From Aurantiochytrium sp. KH105 (taxonomy: Eukaryota > Sar > Bigyra > Thraustochytrida > Thraustochytriidae): a stretch of 64,000 nt of DNA. The notes under the pieces are model-generated. The model made no database searches, was not told where the DNA came from, and was given only the letters and a program-made list of their open reading frames with translations. Positions within the stretch are counted from its first letter, which is position 1; each line of letters opens with the position of its first letter. Positions 1 through 8,905 of this stretch are shown piece by piece. The stretch lies in NCBI GenBank assembly GCA_003116975.1, contig BGKB01000009.1, positions 435,126-499,125 of the forward strand, in the 5' to 3' direction. The translations under genes were made by a program, and so were the position numbers.

Positions 1-564
1 TTCTTGCTCGTCTTTTCAGGCCCCGCCGAGGCCCTAGGCTCCAGGCAGGTATGCAGCATGTCATGCTCGCAGTTCATCTTGATCGAGCATCTTGCGTCCG
101 CCGCGCATGGATGGAAATGGAAGGAAGACAAGCCAACGACGCAATAATCAAATCCTCAATAGCACCTTTTCGTAAAACGTACCCAGATCCGCGAAAGCGT
201 CGCTCTTGGTGCCGCTGCGCGAGGAGGCAAGGCCCGGCGAGTACACCAGCAAGCCCGCGGCACGCCCAGCCGCCCTTCCGAGGTCCACTGCGAGGCCGTC
301 CACCACGCGCCGCGACCAGCTCAGGGCAGCAGCGGGCGGCATCGCCATCGGCCGGGACCGTCGTTGGCGCGCGGGCGGATCGGGACGCAGCAGATTGCGA
401 TCAGGCAGGCCGGCCGCTGGGCGCGGAGGGCGAGCAGCTTCGAGCTCGTCGTCCCCCCTCGCCCCCCCCTCTCCCCTCTCGCAGTCCACCGTCCCGTCCC
501 CTTTGCCGCTCCGCGTGCGCGAGGACCTCGAGACCGTCGAAAGGAGGAGGCGAAAGAGAGATCG
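1..564. other. Upstream region, no gene assigned
   Basis: GC-rich sequence before the first supportable start codon. Reading frames are open here on both strands, but only because stops are rare in GC-rich DNA, and none carries a recognisable domain. Bases 20-48 are preceded by a pyrimidine tract ending in cag and followed by gtatgc, so they could be a short exon (perhaps 5' UTR). There is no coding evidence for this. Confidence 0.4.
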
Positions 565-1350
565 ATGCCGCGCGAGATGCGTTTGCTGGCACTGCACGGG
601 AGATACCAGAGCGCCGTCCGTTTCGCGGAGAAGCTCGCCGGGTCGCGCGCCGACAAGGGCGGCCAGGTCTTTGAAGATGGGAGCACCGTGCTCCGCACGC
701 GGATCCGTGTGGACCGCGAGCCTCGAAAGAGCGAGGCAGGTGGCGAGATCATGGTGGACCGCGGCCTCGTCGAGGTCGACTTTGCCTGTGGAAGCAAGCT
801 CGAGCTCGTCGCGCTCGAGTCTCCGCACGAGGTGGAAGCACAGGTGAATCTCGCGAGCAATAAATCGCTGCGCCGTAAACCAGCCAAACCCAAGGGAACG
901 CCGTGCTCCACGCGGGCTTGGTGGTTCAAAAAAGATGACAACCCGCACTTTGGTGCCGACCAGTCCATCGATCTCGTCTTGCGCACTCTGCGCGAACAAG
1001 GACCTTTCGATGGGCTGCTCGGATACAGTCAGGGTGCAAGCCTTGTCGGACTTCTTTGCTCCAGGGACTTTGCGGATGGCGCCAACGTCGATATTGGCAT
1101 CATGTGTTCAGGTTACGCCTATGATGGTGCCTCGCTTGAGGCGCGAGAGAACATGCGCTCTTTGCATCTGTACAGCCCATTAGATCGCATGATTCGCGCC
1201 GACAAGAGTGAAAATCTTGCGCGCCTCATGAATGGCATCGCTGTTGAGCACGAAAAGGGACATAGTCTGCCTGTTCCTTGGGTTTATGAGCAAATTTACG
1301 AAAGGTTTTTTCCCCACGAGGACGAGCGCACGTCCGCAGGAAGTCTTTAA
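565..1350 (+). CDS. FSH-family (FSH1/OVCA2-type) serine hydrolase
   Basis: A 261-residue alpha/beta hydrolase of the FSH (family of serine hydrolases) type. The sequence opens with LLALHG at residues 7-12, the usual first strand and oxyanion region of this family. The nucleophile elbow GYSQG puts the catalytic Ser at 155. The candidate acid is Asp207 in SPLDRMI and the candidate base is His233 in EHEKGHSLP, so the triad looks complete. Family length is usually 220-260 residues, which favours this ATG; the frame stays open upstream, but that part is low-complexity and unlike the family. Known relatives are intracellular esterases with poorly defined substrates, so the substrate is unknown. The gene converges on the ASNSD1-like gene, with 198 bp between stops. 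Confidence 0.8.
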   Translation: MPREMRLLALHGRYQSAVRFAEKLAGSRADKGGQVFEDGSTVLRTRIRVDREPRKSEAGGEIMVDRGLVEVDFACGSKLELVALESPHEVEAQVNLASNKSLRRKPAKPKGTPCSTRAWWFKKDDNPHFGADQSIDLVLRTLREQGPFDGLLGYSQGASLVGLLCSRDFADGANVDIGIMCSGYAYDGASLEARENMRSLHLYSPLDRMIRADKSENLARLMNGIAVEHEKGHSLPVPWVYEQIYERFFPHEDERTSAGSL

Positions 1351-1417
1351 AAACAAGATCGTGGTCTAGCCTAGACGCACCTTTGGCTGCTTTGCTTCGC
1401 TTCTCTTCTTTTCTTAT

Positions 1418-1450
1418 TCACTTCACTTCACTTCACTTCACTTCACTTCA
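1418..1450. repeat. TTCAC pentamer microsatellite
   Basis: About six tandem copies of the five-base unit ttcac/cactt lie between the convergent 3' ends of the FSH hydrolase and the ASNSD1-like gene. It is probably UTR sequence with no inferred function. Confidence 0.8.
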
Positions 1451-1548
1451 TCTCGTTTCCCAACATCATGATCACAGAAACCTTCTTCCTCGCCAAGTTT
1501 TCTCTTTTTTCTTTCTTCTTTATACATCGCCAGACCGCGCTCGTGACT

Positions 1549-3600
1549 TTATACAGACTCCGATCGAATGACATAGGCGGAAGATGCGTCGTACGAACGA
1601 TTGCTCCCGGGCGCATGTGCTCGAGACACCTGCGCAATGCGCGTTCCAAACTGAATGGCGCGCTTGGCGAGCCCAGAGACACCAGGCAGTCCAAGCTGGC
1701 ACGCAACAATCCGCAAGAGACGTTTGTCTCCGTCACCAGAGGGCAAACGAGGATCCACAACGTGCTCAAGCGGCAACGATGCAAGAGTTTCCATCACGTT
1801 CTCGTCCAGGTATGGATGGCGAACTTCCTTGCCACGGTCAGAGATGCACCTATCGTCCCGACCCAAGTTTCGCGTCCATAATCGTGCAGTATCGGTCTCA
1901 AGCTCCGAACGCAAATTTTCCCAACCACCCTTGGTATAAGAAACGCGGTGACGCCCATACCCGCCGAGTTGCTCGTCTGCACCGAGACCACTCAAAAGTA
2001 TGCGAGCTGGCGACGTGTACTCTTGCTGTGCTGCTTCGTTCTCACCTTTTGATAATGTTGCTGGCTGCTGCGAGCCCGCGGACGTCAAGGAGGCATCGGC
2101 ATCCTGGAACTCAAGTTGGCGCCTTCGTTTCCGGGCAGCGTCTTTATCCTGCGACAGCTTGTGCGATCCACAACGTTCCGCATCTGGTTTTGCGCGCTGG
2201 TGCATCTTGCAACATGTGACACAAGCCTTGTGCACGCACGAGGCCTTGAGATGTGTACCGCCACGGCACCGGGATCCTGCACAATGTAAAGAACAATCTT
2301 GCTGCTCTTTCTCCAGTATTTTAACCCCATTGCCGGTTCTCTCACTTGCACTCTTTTCGGGTCGAGACGCCCTAAGAAGCTCGCGCAAACGAGAGGCACG
2401 AATCGAGTCTCGACTCGTGCCCACAGCAATATCATATCCCGACGCGCACGCTAGCATTCCCGAACCTTGCGCTGCAAACCACAGCGCTGCGCCAATGTTG
2501 AAGTCCATGTGCGTGGTACGGGGCTCGAGAAGGCTGAGTATATGGCGCTCTTCGCGGAGAATGTCGCTGTCGCACCGATTTGTACACACAAGATTCCATT
2601 GACGATCAGGAAAGGCCTGTTGTAGCTCGCGCCAGCTTTCCACTGCCGAGCGCCGGTCCGGCGACTGGTGCTGCGGTGCCTGAAAACACACAGAAAAGAG
2701 ATCGATCGGTTCACCTTGAGGCAAGAATTCGTGCGCCAGAGCTGCAAGCACGGTGCAATCCAAACCCCCAGAGAACAAGACACCAAGCGCGCCTTCGCGA
2801 TGAAACTCCACGCGTAGTCGCACGGCGTCCCGTAGCGCTGCAGTCAGCTTCTCTGCGCTTTGCAAGAGCGCGCTCTCCGCCTCCTCTTCGAGGCTGGTCA
2901 AAGGTCTCCTTCTGACATTCGTTGGTTCTGCCGTCGAGTCTTGCTCCCACGGCGTCAATGAAAGAGCAGCTTGATAATCTAGTGAACCGCTAAGGCTGTT
3001 GACATCAAGAGCGTAAATTCCAAGAGGTGCAACTTCCTCACAATTTTGGGCGCTAACGGGCGCCGTGGACGCGACCCCAAAAGCATCATCGTCTTCGGGT
3101 TGCCCTCTCCAAGTCACCAAGCTCCGGCGGCCGACTGGATCCCTACCAAAGAAAATCTGTGCGCGAGCTGCATCCCAAACAACAATAGCCCAAGGCCCAC
3201 GCAATTGAAGAAGCATGCTCGTGAGAAGGTTGCTGCAAGTTTGTGCGTCCACGGACTGGCCAAGGGCTTGAGAAACAATGCGAGCGACCTCGGGCGTGTC
3301 GGGTCCCTGGGTAACGCACCTATCGCCGATCTGATATATTTCTCCATTAAAGGCAAGCCAGCTGCTGCGCCCCGCATCGCCTGCGACAAACGTTGTTGTC
3401 GTCAGTTCTTGTGGCTGTGGCGTCACAGGTGTCCTCATGGCGAGGACCGCCGCCAAAAGGTGTATCTCGATGCCGCTCTCCGTCGCTACGGACACACATT
3501 GTTCCGCAAAGAGGTCAGGCCCGCGACGCTTCAGTTGCTTCGCCAGCGCAGCGCTCGTCGCTGCCGCATCGCGCGATACCACGGCGCCCACGCCACACAT
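1549..3600 (-). CDS. ASNSD1: ASNSD1-like asparagine synthetase domain protein
   Basis: A 683-residue protein with a class II glutamine amidotransferase domain (about 2-205) followed by an asparagine-synthetase ATP-pyrophosphatase domain. I chose the ATG at 3600 because it gives MCGVG, which places the N-terminal Cys2 nucleophile correctly; the open frame upstream is not part of the fold. Other landmarks are FNGEIY (84-89), FGRDPVGRRS (151-160), the PP-loop FSGGLDC (276-282) and a second motif SGLGADEQLGGY (537-548). The tail has RNLGRDDR, a HPYLDEN-type motif and KRAIQFGTRIA, which match metazoan ASNSD1 more closely than true AsnB/ASNS. Unusual is an insert at about 393-530 with a Cys/His cluster (C436, C440, C445, C455, C460, C463, C464, C477, H480) that could bind zinc. 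The catalytic role of ASNSD1 is not well established. Confidence 0.85.
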   Translation of the reverse strand: MCGVGAVVSRDAAATSAALAKQLKRRGPDLFAEQCVSVATESGIEIHLLAAVLAMRTPVTPQPQELTTTTFVAGDAGRSSWLAFNGEIYQIGDRCVTQGPDTPEVARIVSQALGQSVDAQTCSNLLTSMLLQLRGPWAIVVWDAARAQIFFGRDPVGRRSLVTWRGQPEDDDAFGVASTAPVSAQNCEEVAPLGIYALDVNSLSGSLDYQAALSLTPWEQDSTAEPTNVRRRPLTSLEEEAESALLQSAEKLTAALRDAVRLRVEFHREGALGVLFSGGLDCTVLAALAHEFLPQGEPIDLFSVCFQAPQHQSPDRRSAVESWRELQQAFPDRQWNLVCTNRCDSDILREERHILSLLEPRTTHMDFNIGAALWFAAQGSGMLACASGYDIAVGTSRDSIRASRLRELLRASRPEKSASERTGNGVKILEKEQQDCSLHCAGSRCRGGTHLKASCVHKACVTCCKMHQRAKPDAERCGSHKLSQDKDAARKRRRQLEFQDADASLTSAGSQQPATLSKGENEAAQQEYTSPARILLSGLGADEQLGGYGRHRVSYTKGGWENLRSELETDTARLWTRNLGRDDRCISDRGKEVRHPYLDENVMETLASLPLEHVVDPRLPSGDGDKRLLRIVACQLGLPGVSGLAKRAIQFGTRIAQVSRAHAPGSNRSYDASSAYVIRSESV

Positions 3601-3785
3601 ACTGAAAGTTTTTGCTTTTTGCAAGCGATTGCAAGCCTTGCTCGACCTGGCTTGCGTCAACTGGCAGTCTGACTGGCTGGCTTGGTGCTTGTGTGCTAGT
3701 AAAGACTCTGGGTTCTCAGCCGGCAAAGATACAACGTTCGAGAGCGAGCCCTGCCGCGAAAAACTCTGACTCGCGCATTCGTGCG
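3601..3785. promoter_or_regulatory. Divergent promoter region, ASNSD1-like / HDEL protein
   Basis: The 185 bp between the start codons of the reverse ASNSD1-like gene and the forward HDEL-tailed protein must hold the 5' UTRs and promoters of both. I see no clear TATA box. The call rests on gene arrangement only. Confidence 0.5.
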
Positions 3786-5207
3786 ATGCGTCAGACGATG
3801 CAGATGGCAACGGCCCTCGCGGTCCTTGTCGCGGTGCTGGCTGCGCAAGCCCAGGCGGAGTCGGTTTCCCAGGAAAGTGGAGTCAGCGATGACGTCAAAG
3901 CTCATGTGGAGCGGCTCGTGCAGTTCAACCACCCGGCACCGCTCGCGGCAGACCCGTACAAAGACGCAACCGTTCTAGAGGACAGATTTCGCGAGGCCCC
4001 AAAGGACGCTGTGTGCAAGCTCGAGTTCATTGAAGAAACGAAGCTCTTGTACCAGCTTTCGACGGCGTCCGAAGCCAAGGTGGACCCAACGACGCAGCAG
4101 GTTGTCCATGCTGGGCCTTGCGGTGTCTGTTCCACACTAAAGGACCTGGTCGTACTCGCGGACTTCGAAAAGTCCAAGGACTATGCGCACGCGCATCAGC
4201 CGTGCGTGGCCATTGGGGTCATCTCCCGTGACTTTGCGATTGAGTGCTATCGGGACCTAGGCTTCACCACGCCATGTGCGGAGCTGCAATACTTTCGGGA
4301 GTTGCAGGCCTTCAAATCGTGCTCGTTCAAGTGCGCGCTTGATCTTGACTTGTCCCATGAGTGCTATGATTCGTGCAAAGCTAATGCCACAAATGCTGTC
4401 TTTGAGCGCGCCGCGGGATTGCACTTTGCAACCAAAGCTTCGGAAGTGCTCACCGGACTCACGTTGCCGCCGATTGACGAAAAGCGCATCAAGGAGGAGG
4501 AAGCCTGGGTCCAGCCAAAGTACAATCAGTCTTTTCTCGATATGCTTGCAACAAAGGAAGCTATCAACCTTCCTGAAAGGCCCGCGCTCGACCCGTACCA
4601 GGACCGTAACTTTAGCACATGGATCGATCCCGATGAGGTCTGCGCTGTCAAATTTGAGCCGCCGACCAATCGTCGCTATTCGATGCAGACATACGCAAGT
4701 GAGAAAGCTGCGCTCGACGATGGCGCGATCATCACGCATCAATTCGGATGCGGCCTGTGCTCGTCGCTTTGGGACCTCATTGTCTACATTGGTACCCCGG
4801 ACCTCACAACGCCCGTACGTCGCTGCGCACTCAAGTCCTTTTTTAGCGAGCAATGGTCTCTCGAGTGTCTCTACGATCTCGGTTTTAGCCCGCCTTGCGC
4901 AGACATTTGGCTCTTCAACGCGCGTAATACTCGCAAGCGCTGCATGTCCATTTGCATGAAACTCATGAACGCGCCCAACAATCTTCCCGACGGATCTCTC
5001 AACCGCTGCATCGCCTGTGACGAGGAAATGAGTGGTCCTCATTTCAAAAAGGGGTCTGCGCGCACAAGGCGGGACTCTGGTATTCACTCGGCCATTTCAC
5101 GCCCAGGCCCTGCCGTCTACCCGCTCGTGCACAAGTATCCGCCAACGACGATCAAGCCCACAAAGGGCGCAGGCGAAGCCGAAGTTGCTTCACACGACGA
5201 GCTCTGA
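3786..5207 (+). CDS. Secretory/ER-lumen protein, two CGxC Cys-rich domains, C-terminal HDEL
   Basis: A 473-residue protein. Residues 1-24 form a clear signal peptide (hydrophobic ATALAVLVAVLAAQAQA), which decides the start. The last four residues are HDEL, the classic ER-retrieval signal, so it is probably an ER-lumen resident. The body is an internal duplication: unit 1 about 52-200, unit 2 about 265-412. Each unit has a DPY(K/Q)D opening, a CGxC motif (CGVC 112-115, CGLC 322-325) followed by S(T/S)LxDLxV, then Cys residues in the order C..EC..DLGF..PCA and a C-x3-C pair. Three N-glycosylation sequons are visible (N200, N247, N275). CGxC recalls thiol-disulfide oxidoreductase active sites, but the surrounding sequence is not a thioredoxin fold I recognise. 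A redox role in secretory-protein folding is inference only. Confidence 0.75.
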   Translation: MRQTMQMATALAVLVAVLAAQAQAESVSQESGVSDDVKAHVERLVQFNHPAPLAADPYKDATVLEDRFREAPKDAVCKLEFIEETKLLYQLSTASEAKVDPTTQQVVHAGPCGVCSTLKDLVVLADFEKSKDYAHAHQPCVAIGVISRDFAIECYRDLGFTTPCAELQYFRELQAFKSCSFKCALDLDLSHECYDSCKANATNAVFERAAGLHFATKASEVLTGLTLPPIDEKRIKEEEAWVQPKYNQSFLDMLATKEAINLPERPALDPYQDRNFSTWIDPDEVCAVKFEPPTNRRYSMQTYASEKAALDDGAIITHQFGCGLCSSLWDLIVYIGTPDLTTPVRRCALKSFFSEQWSLECLYDLGFSPPCADIWLFNARNTRKRCMSICMKLMNAPNNLPDGSLNRCIACDEEMSGPHFKKGSARTRRDSGIHSAISRPGPAVYPLVHKYPPTTIKPTKGAGEAEVASHDEL

Positions 5208-5945
5208 ATTGATCTGATCCAGGTCATGGTGGGACTTTGGAAATGGACACACATACACACAACTTGAAGGTCAATCGTATACAGAAAAAATAAAAATCCC
5301 CCCCCCCCCCAAAAAAAAAAAACATTATGAGTTTGAGACAAACGGGCGACGCAGTCGCAACAAAAGCAACTGCAAATAAAAATAGAAGAGCGACCTCGGT
5401 TGCGGCGATGCAGAAAAAATGCGCAAATTAGGGCCTAGGTATCCGCAAAAGAAATAAAAAAAGAACAAAGAAAAGATACAGGGACATATTGAATGTGTCC
5501 CACCTATCCGTTCACCTACATTTTTGCAACTCGAATGCAGTGCCCAACGAGTCCCCGGCTAGCGGCGGAGTCCGACACGAGTCTTGGGCCAATGACGCTG
5601 ACTGATATCGCAGGAACGAAGCACGCCTAGAGGGACTGACGCACATTTGGCCAGACTCATCGATCGAGAGAGCAGAGTTGAGTTGTATTGCGTTGCGTTG
5701 CGTTGCCTTGCCTTGCCTAGATCGCACGCGTGCGTGTCAAACCGCGACGCAAGGCGAGCTTGGTTGACCGCGCGTGAGCCGATTGGCGGGGGAAGGGAAA
5801 CCGAGCTCGCGCGTGCGGGAATTCAATCTATTTGGCAGAGCAGAGCAGAGCAGAGCAGAGCAGAGCAGAGCAGAGCTGTGCGAAGCGCGACACGACGCTC
5901 GAGCGCGGGGGCGTGGTAGGACACTAAAAAATTATCAAAGACAGC
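5208..5945. other. Intergenic region with homopolymers and an AGAGC repeat
   Basis: The 738 bp between the HDEL gene and the armadillo gene hold a run of 13 C (5298-5310) directly followed by 12 A (5311-5322), an A-rich stretch to about 5490, and about eight tandem copies of AGAGC at 5836-5876. I see no supportable coding sequence. The second half must hold the armadillo gene promoter. Confidence 0.6.
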
Positions 5946-8501
5946 ATGCGCTCGTCAAGAGTGCGACACGCCACACCAACGCCGCCACCAAGGAGCGAGA
6001 GACCGCGAAGAACGCAAGAAGGTGGTGGACGATCTCATATTCTCGACGGCGCGGGCGCACTCGGCTTGGCTTCGTCAACCGGTGGCAACCTGAGCGATGA
6101 CTCTGCAGCGGTGCTCAGCTTGTTCGGTCTGAGCGGACATGACTGGGGCAAGGAGGAAAAACGTGGCTCGAGAAAAGGCAAATCGAGGAGACGAAAGAAA
6201 ACGACCAATAGCAAATCAAATCTTGACAATGATGACGATGGTGAGCAACTTGGAGACGAAGGCGGAGATCGATCAGGAAGTCGTAGCAAAAACAATAGGG
6301 CTCGTGAAGCTGCACAGTTTTACGCACGACTCTCGCGTCCGCCAAAAAAGAACTTTCGTGTGGTAGAGCTTGGTGTTTCCACCCTGCGGCCACTCGTCGA
6401 CCTCGCGTACTGGAGCACCTTTACAGAAGTCCGTCGAGATGCCGCGGCAGCGTTCGCTACACTCGCTATGAACGATGCAAACCTCCCCGTCCTCTCCGAG
6501 GCAGGGGCGCTTGGGGCGGTCATTGCACTTATTGGTATGAACAACGACGTTAACGACACAGTTATACAGCGTGATGCAGCAATTGCGCTCAGCTTCCTCG
6601 TGCGAGTCGCAGACGTGCGCAGCCGCTTCATTAAGGCTCCTGACGGTCTCCGCAGCGTCTTTTACATTTGTCGGTCCTCTTCCATCGACGTGCGCCGAGC
6701 TTGCGCGAATATTTTCATGGAGCTGTCGCGGTCGGCAGAAACGAAGGAAGCTCTGGTCGAAAGCGGTGGAACAAAGTATCTTTTCGCTCTCGCTCAAACC
6801 ACAGATGAGGTGACCGTCCGCAAGGCTACCCAAGTACTCAAAAAACTGGCCGCACACGGCCCGAATCACGAAGCAATTGCCAACGACGAGGCCGCTCTTA
6901 AAAGTATGATCGGCCTCTTACTTGACAGCCCAGATCTACAAATCAGACGTGACATGATGAATATGGTGTCTTCAATAGCATCGAACAACAAACGGAGGGA
7001 AGAACTCGTGCAAAAGGGTGTCTTGACTCCGTTGCTTCTGCATCTTGATCCGCAGACCTCGAGTTTGGAAACCATTCTTCTCGTGATACAGTGTCTCTTT
7101 GGACTTTCTTTGAGCCCCGACGTCCTTCCCGCATTTGTGGAAGAGGGTGTGGTCGAGAATCTCAGCCGCGTCATTTTTGACGAGCTTCGAGAAATTCGGA
7201 AATATCGTGCAATGCGTCCGGCGCCGCACTCAGCTGGAACCGGAGGCTTCGGGAGGTCCACCAAGCGCTTGCTCGAGCTGGCGCCAACGCGTGCGGCAGC
7301 GATGCAGCATCAGGAATCCTTCCGCCGGGCGTCAAGCAACACAAATCAGGAATCTCGCAATAATGAAGAGGACGCCTGCCAATCGACGATTTCCAATCCG
7401 CGTATCTCCGAAGCCCCTATGCGACGGACCGTTGTTGGGGGCGCAAATGGTGGCGTCTATGCGTCCTCCAAATCCTCAAGGAGCCGGGGTACCACCATCG
7501 TGCAAGCCGGTCGGCCAACTGCCCTTCAAGCTGGTTTACCAGGGCAGCTTGAGGGCGGACCTGGGGGCCAACGCCCAACCTCCTCCAACGGCCGAGGGCA
7601 AGATCGGAGCAGCCGCAAGGCAAAAGTCAAGAGCATGGCAGAGCTCGAGCAAGATGCACTTCGTACTGGCCTTACCATTATGTTACATCTTGCCGCGCAA
7701 GCAAATCTTCGCGATGAGCTTGTTCGACGAAAGTTGCCCACTTCTCTCTACGAGGACACGATTCTTCAGAACCCCGACAAGCGCGTCCCGCGTCTTGTGG
7801 CCAAGACGCTGAGCTATTTGGCAGAGGCGGAGGCTGCGGGCAAGCGTCACACCAGGCTTCTCGAAAGCGGAATTCTGCATCCGATCCGAGTCTTTTTGCG
7901 AAGTCGCGACTTTCATCTTCGCACGCTGACGCTCTCGCTGGCGGCAAACCTCACCATTGCTGATCAAGCCAAGATCGAACTGGGCAGTGATTTGGAAATG
8001 CTCAAGCAGTTCGTCGGATTTTGTAATATCTTTGACGAAGACGTGAACGCCGACCTTGCCGTTGCGCTCGCACGTATTTCCGAGGATGTGTCGACCCTTC
8101 CGACGCTCATTCGCTCCCGTGCACTCGACGCGCTCATGTACATGATATCCCCTCGAAGTAAGAATGAAGTCGCAAAACGCGAAAGCGTTCGTGCACTCGG
8201 AAACTTGGCGCGGGATGTTGGCATCAAGCAGGAGTTCGTTCAATCCGGAGCTCTCGGACATCTTATCTCGCTCAGTAAGAGTGGCAACGGGCAAACTAAA
8301 CTCTACGCGTTGCAGACACTCACAGCTTTGGAGCACGATACGGCTGCTATTCGTATTCAGATGGTCTTTCGCGGCTATGTGGCGCGAAGAAATTTCAACG
8401 AGGTTCGTCAACTTGCTTCAAAGCAACAAGCTGAACTCATGGAGGCACGGAAGTCGTCTGCATTTGAAGAGGACTCTTCAAACTCATCCCAAACAAGTTA
8501 A
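5946..8501 (+). CDS. Armadillo-repeat protein with C-terminal IQ motif
   Basis: An 851-residue protein. Residues 1-130 are basic and disordered. Armadillo/HEAT-like helical repeats run from about 145 to 430, with recurrent patterns such as VRRDAAAAFATLA, IQRDAAIALSFL and VRRACANIFMELS. A disordered Ser/Arg/Gly insert of about 130 residues interrupts the array. More repeats run from about 555 to 795 (for example AKRESVRALGNLARDVGIK). A single IQ motif, IRIQMVFRGYVARRNF, sits near 802-817 and predicts calmodulin binding. Armadillo proteins with IQ motifs are often cytoskeletal or ciliary scaffolds, but nothing assigns a partner here. The start is the first ATG of the frame; a short 5' exon cannot be excluded. 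Confidence 0.75.
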   Translation: MRSSRVRHATPTPPPRSERPRRTQEGGGRSHILDGAGALGLASSTGGNLSDDSAAVLSLFGLSGHDWGKEEKRGSRKGKSRRRKKTTNSKSNLDNDDDGEQLGDEGGDRSGSRSKNNRAREAAQFYARLSRPPKKNFRVVELGVSTLRPLVDLAYWSTFTEVRRDAAAAFATLAMNDANLPVLSEAGALGAVIALIGMNNDVNDTVIQRDAAIALSFLVRVADVRSRFIKAPDGLRSVFYICRSSSIDVRRACANIFMELSRSAETKEALVESGGTKYLFALAQTTDEVTVRKATQVLKKLAAHGPNHEAIANDEAALKSMIGLLLDSPDLQIRRDMMNMVSSIASNNKRREELVQKGVLTPLLLHLDPQTSSLETILLVIQCLFGLSLSPDVLPAFVEEGVVENLSRVIFDELREIRKYRAMRPAPHSAGTGGFGRSTKRLLELAPTRAAAMQHQESFRRASSNTNQESRNNEEDACQSTISNPRISEAPMRRTVVGGANGGVYASSKSSRSRGTTIVQAGRPTALQAGLPGQLEGGPGGQRPTSSNGRGQDRSSRKAKVKSMAELEQDALRTGLTIMLHLAAQANLRDELVRRKLPTSLYEDTILQNPDKRVPRLVAKTLSYLAEAEAAGKRHTRLLESGILHPIRVFLRSRDFHLRTLTLSLAANLTIADQAKIELGSDLEMLKQFVGFCNIFDEDVNADLAVALARISEDVSTLPTLIRSRALDALMYMISPRSKNEVAKRESVRALGNLARDVGIKQEFVQSGALGHLISLSKSGNGQTKLYALQTLTALEHDTAAIRIQMVFRGYVARRNFNEVRQLASKQQAELMEARKSSAFEEDSSNSSQTS

Positions 8502-8905
8502 TTAAGCCCCGTAAGTCTTCTGCTTTCGCGATAGGCTTTGGACTGTTTGATATCGAAGGAGAATCAATGAAGTTTTCCATTTGGCAGCCAGATTCATCCC
8601 TATCCTTTTATTTGGCCTTTGCTTTTGCATTTTGGCGCCGAGACTTCCATTTTAAAAAAGAATTGATGTGAGTGAAGGAGGAGGAATTGGGGCTCTGGAG
8701 GACGTCAACCATTTTCCGGGTGTCTGCTTCATTATTGCAAGGAAAAAGCAATTGCCCTCCATCGGATTCGTCGCCGGCCTCCATTTCCCTCATGCTCGGT
8801 TTTTGCGTTGATAAGAATGCGCGTAGCGTAGATGGAATCGAATTCTTAAAGTTGTGTAAGCCATAATAAGTATGATTGATTTTACAAAGCGGGCACATAT
8901 ATTAC
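8502..8905. other. Convergent 3' flanks, no clear gene
   Basis: Sequence between the stop of the armadillo gene and the stop of the reverse gene ending at 8906, probably mostly 3' UTR. A short reverse frame (about 60-95 codons, 8608-8898) is open and moderately AT-rich. It has no recognisable domain and could only be a separate small gene or a terminal exon. Confidence 0.5.

Noticed and set aside
8608-8898. Small reverse gene of about 60-95 codons
   Set aside because: It lies in the joint 3' flanks of two genes, has no family resemblance and no splice signals linking it clearly to the reverse gene at 8906.
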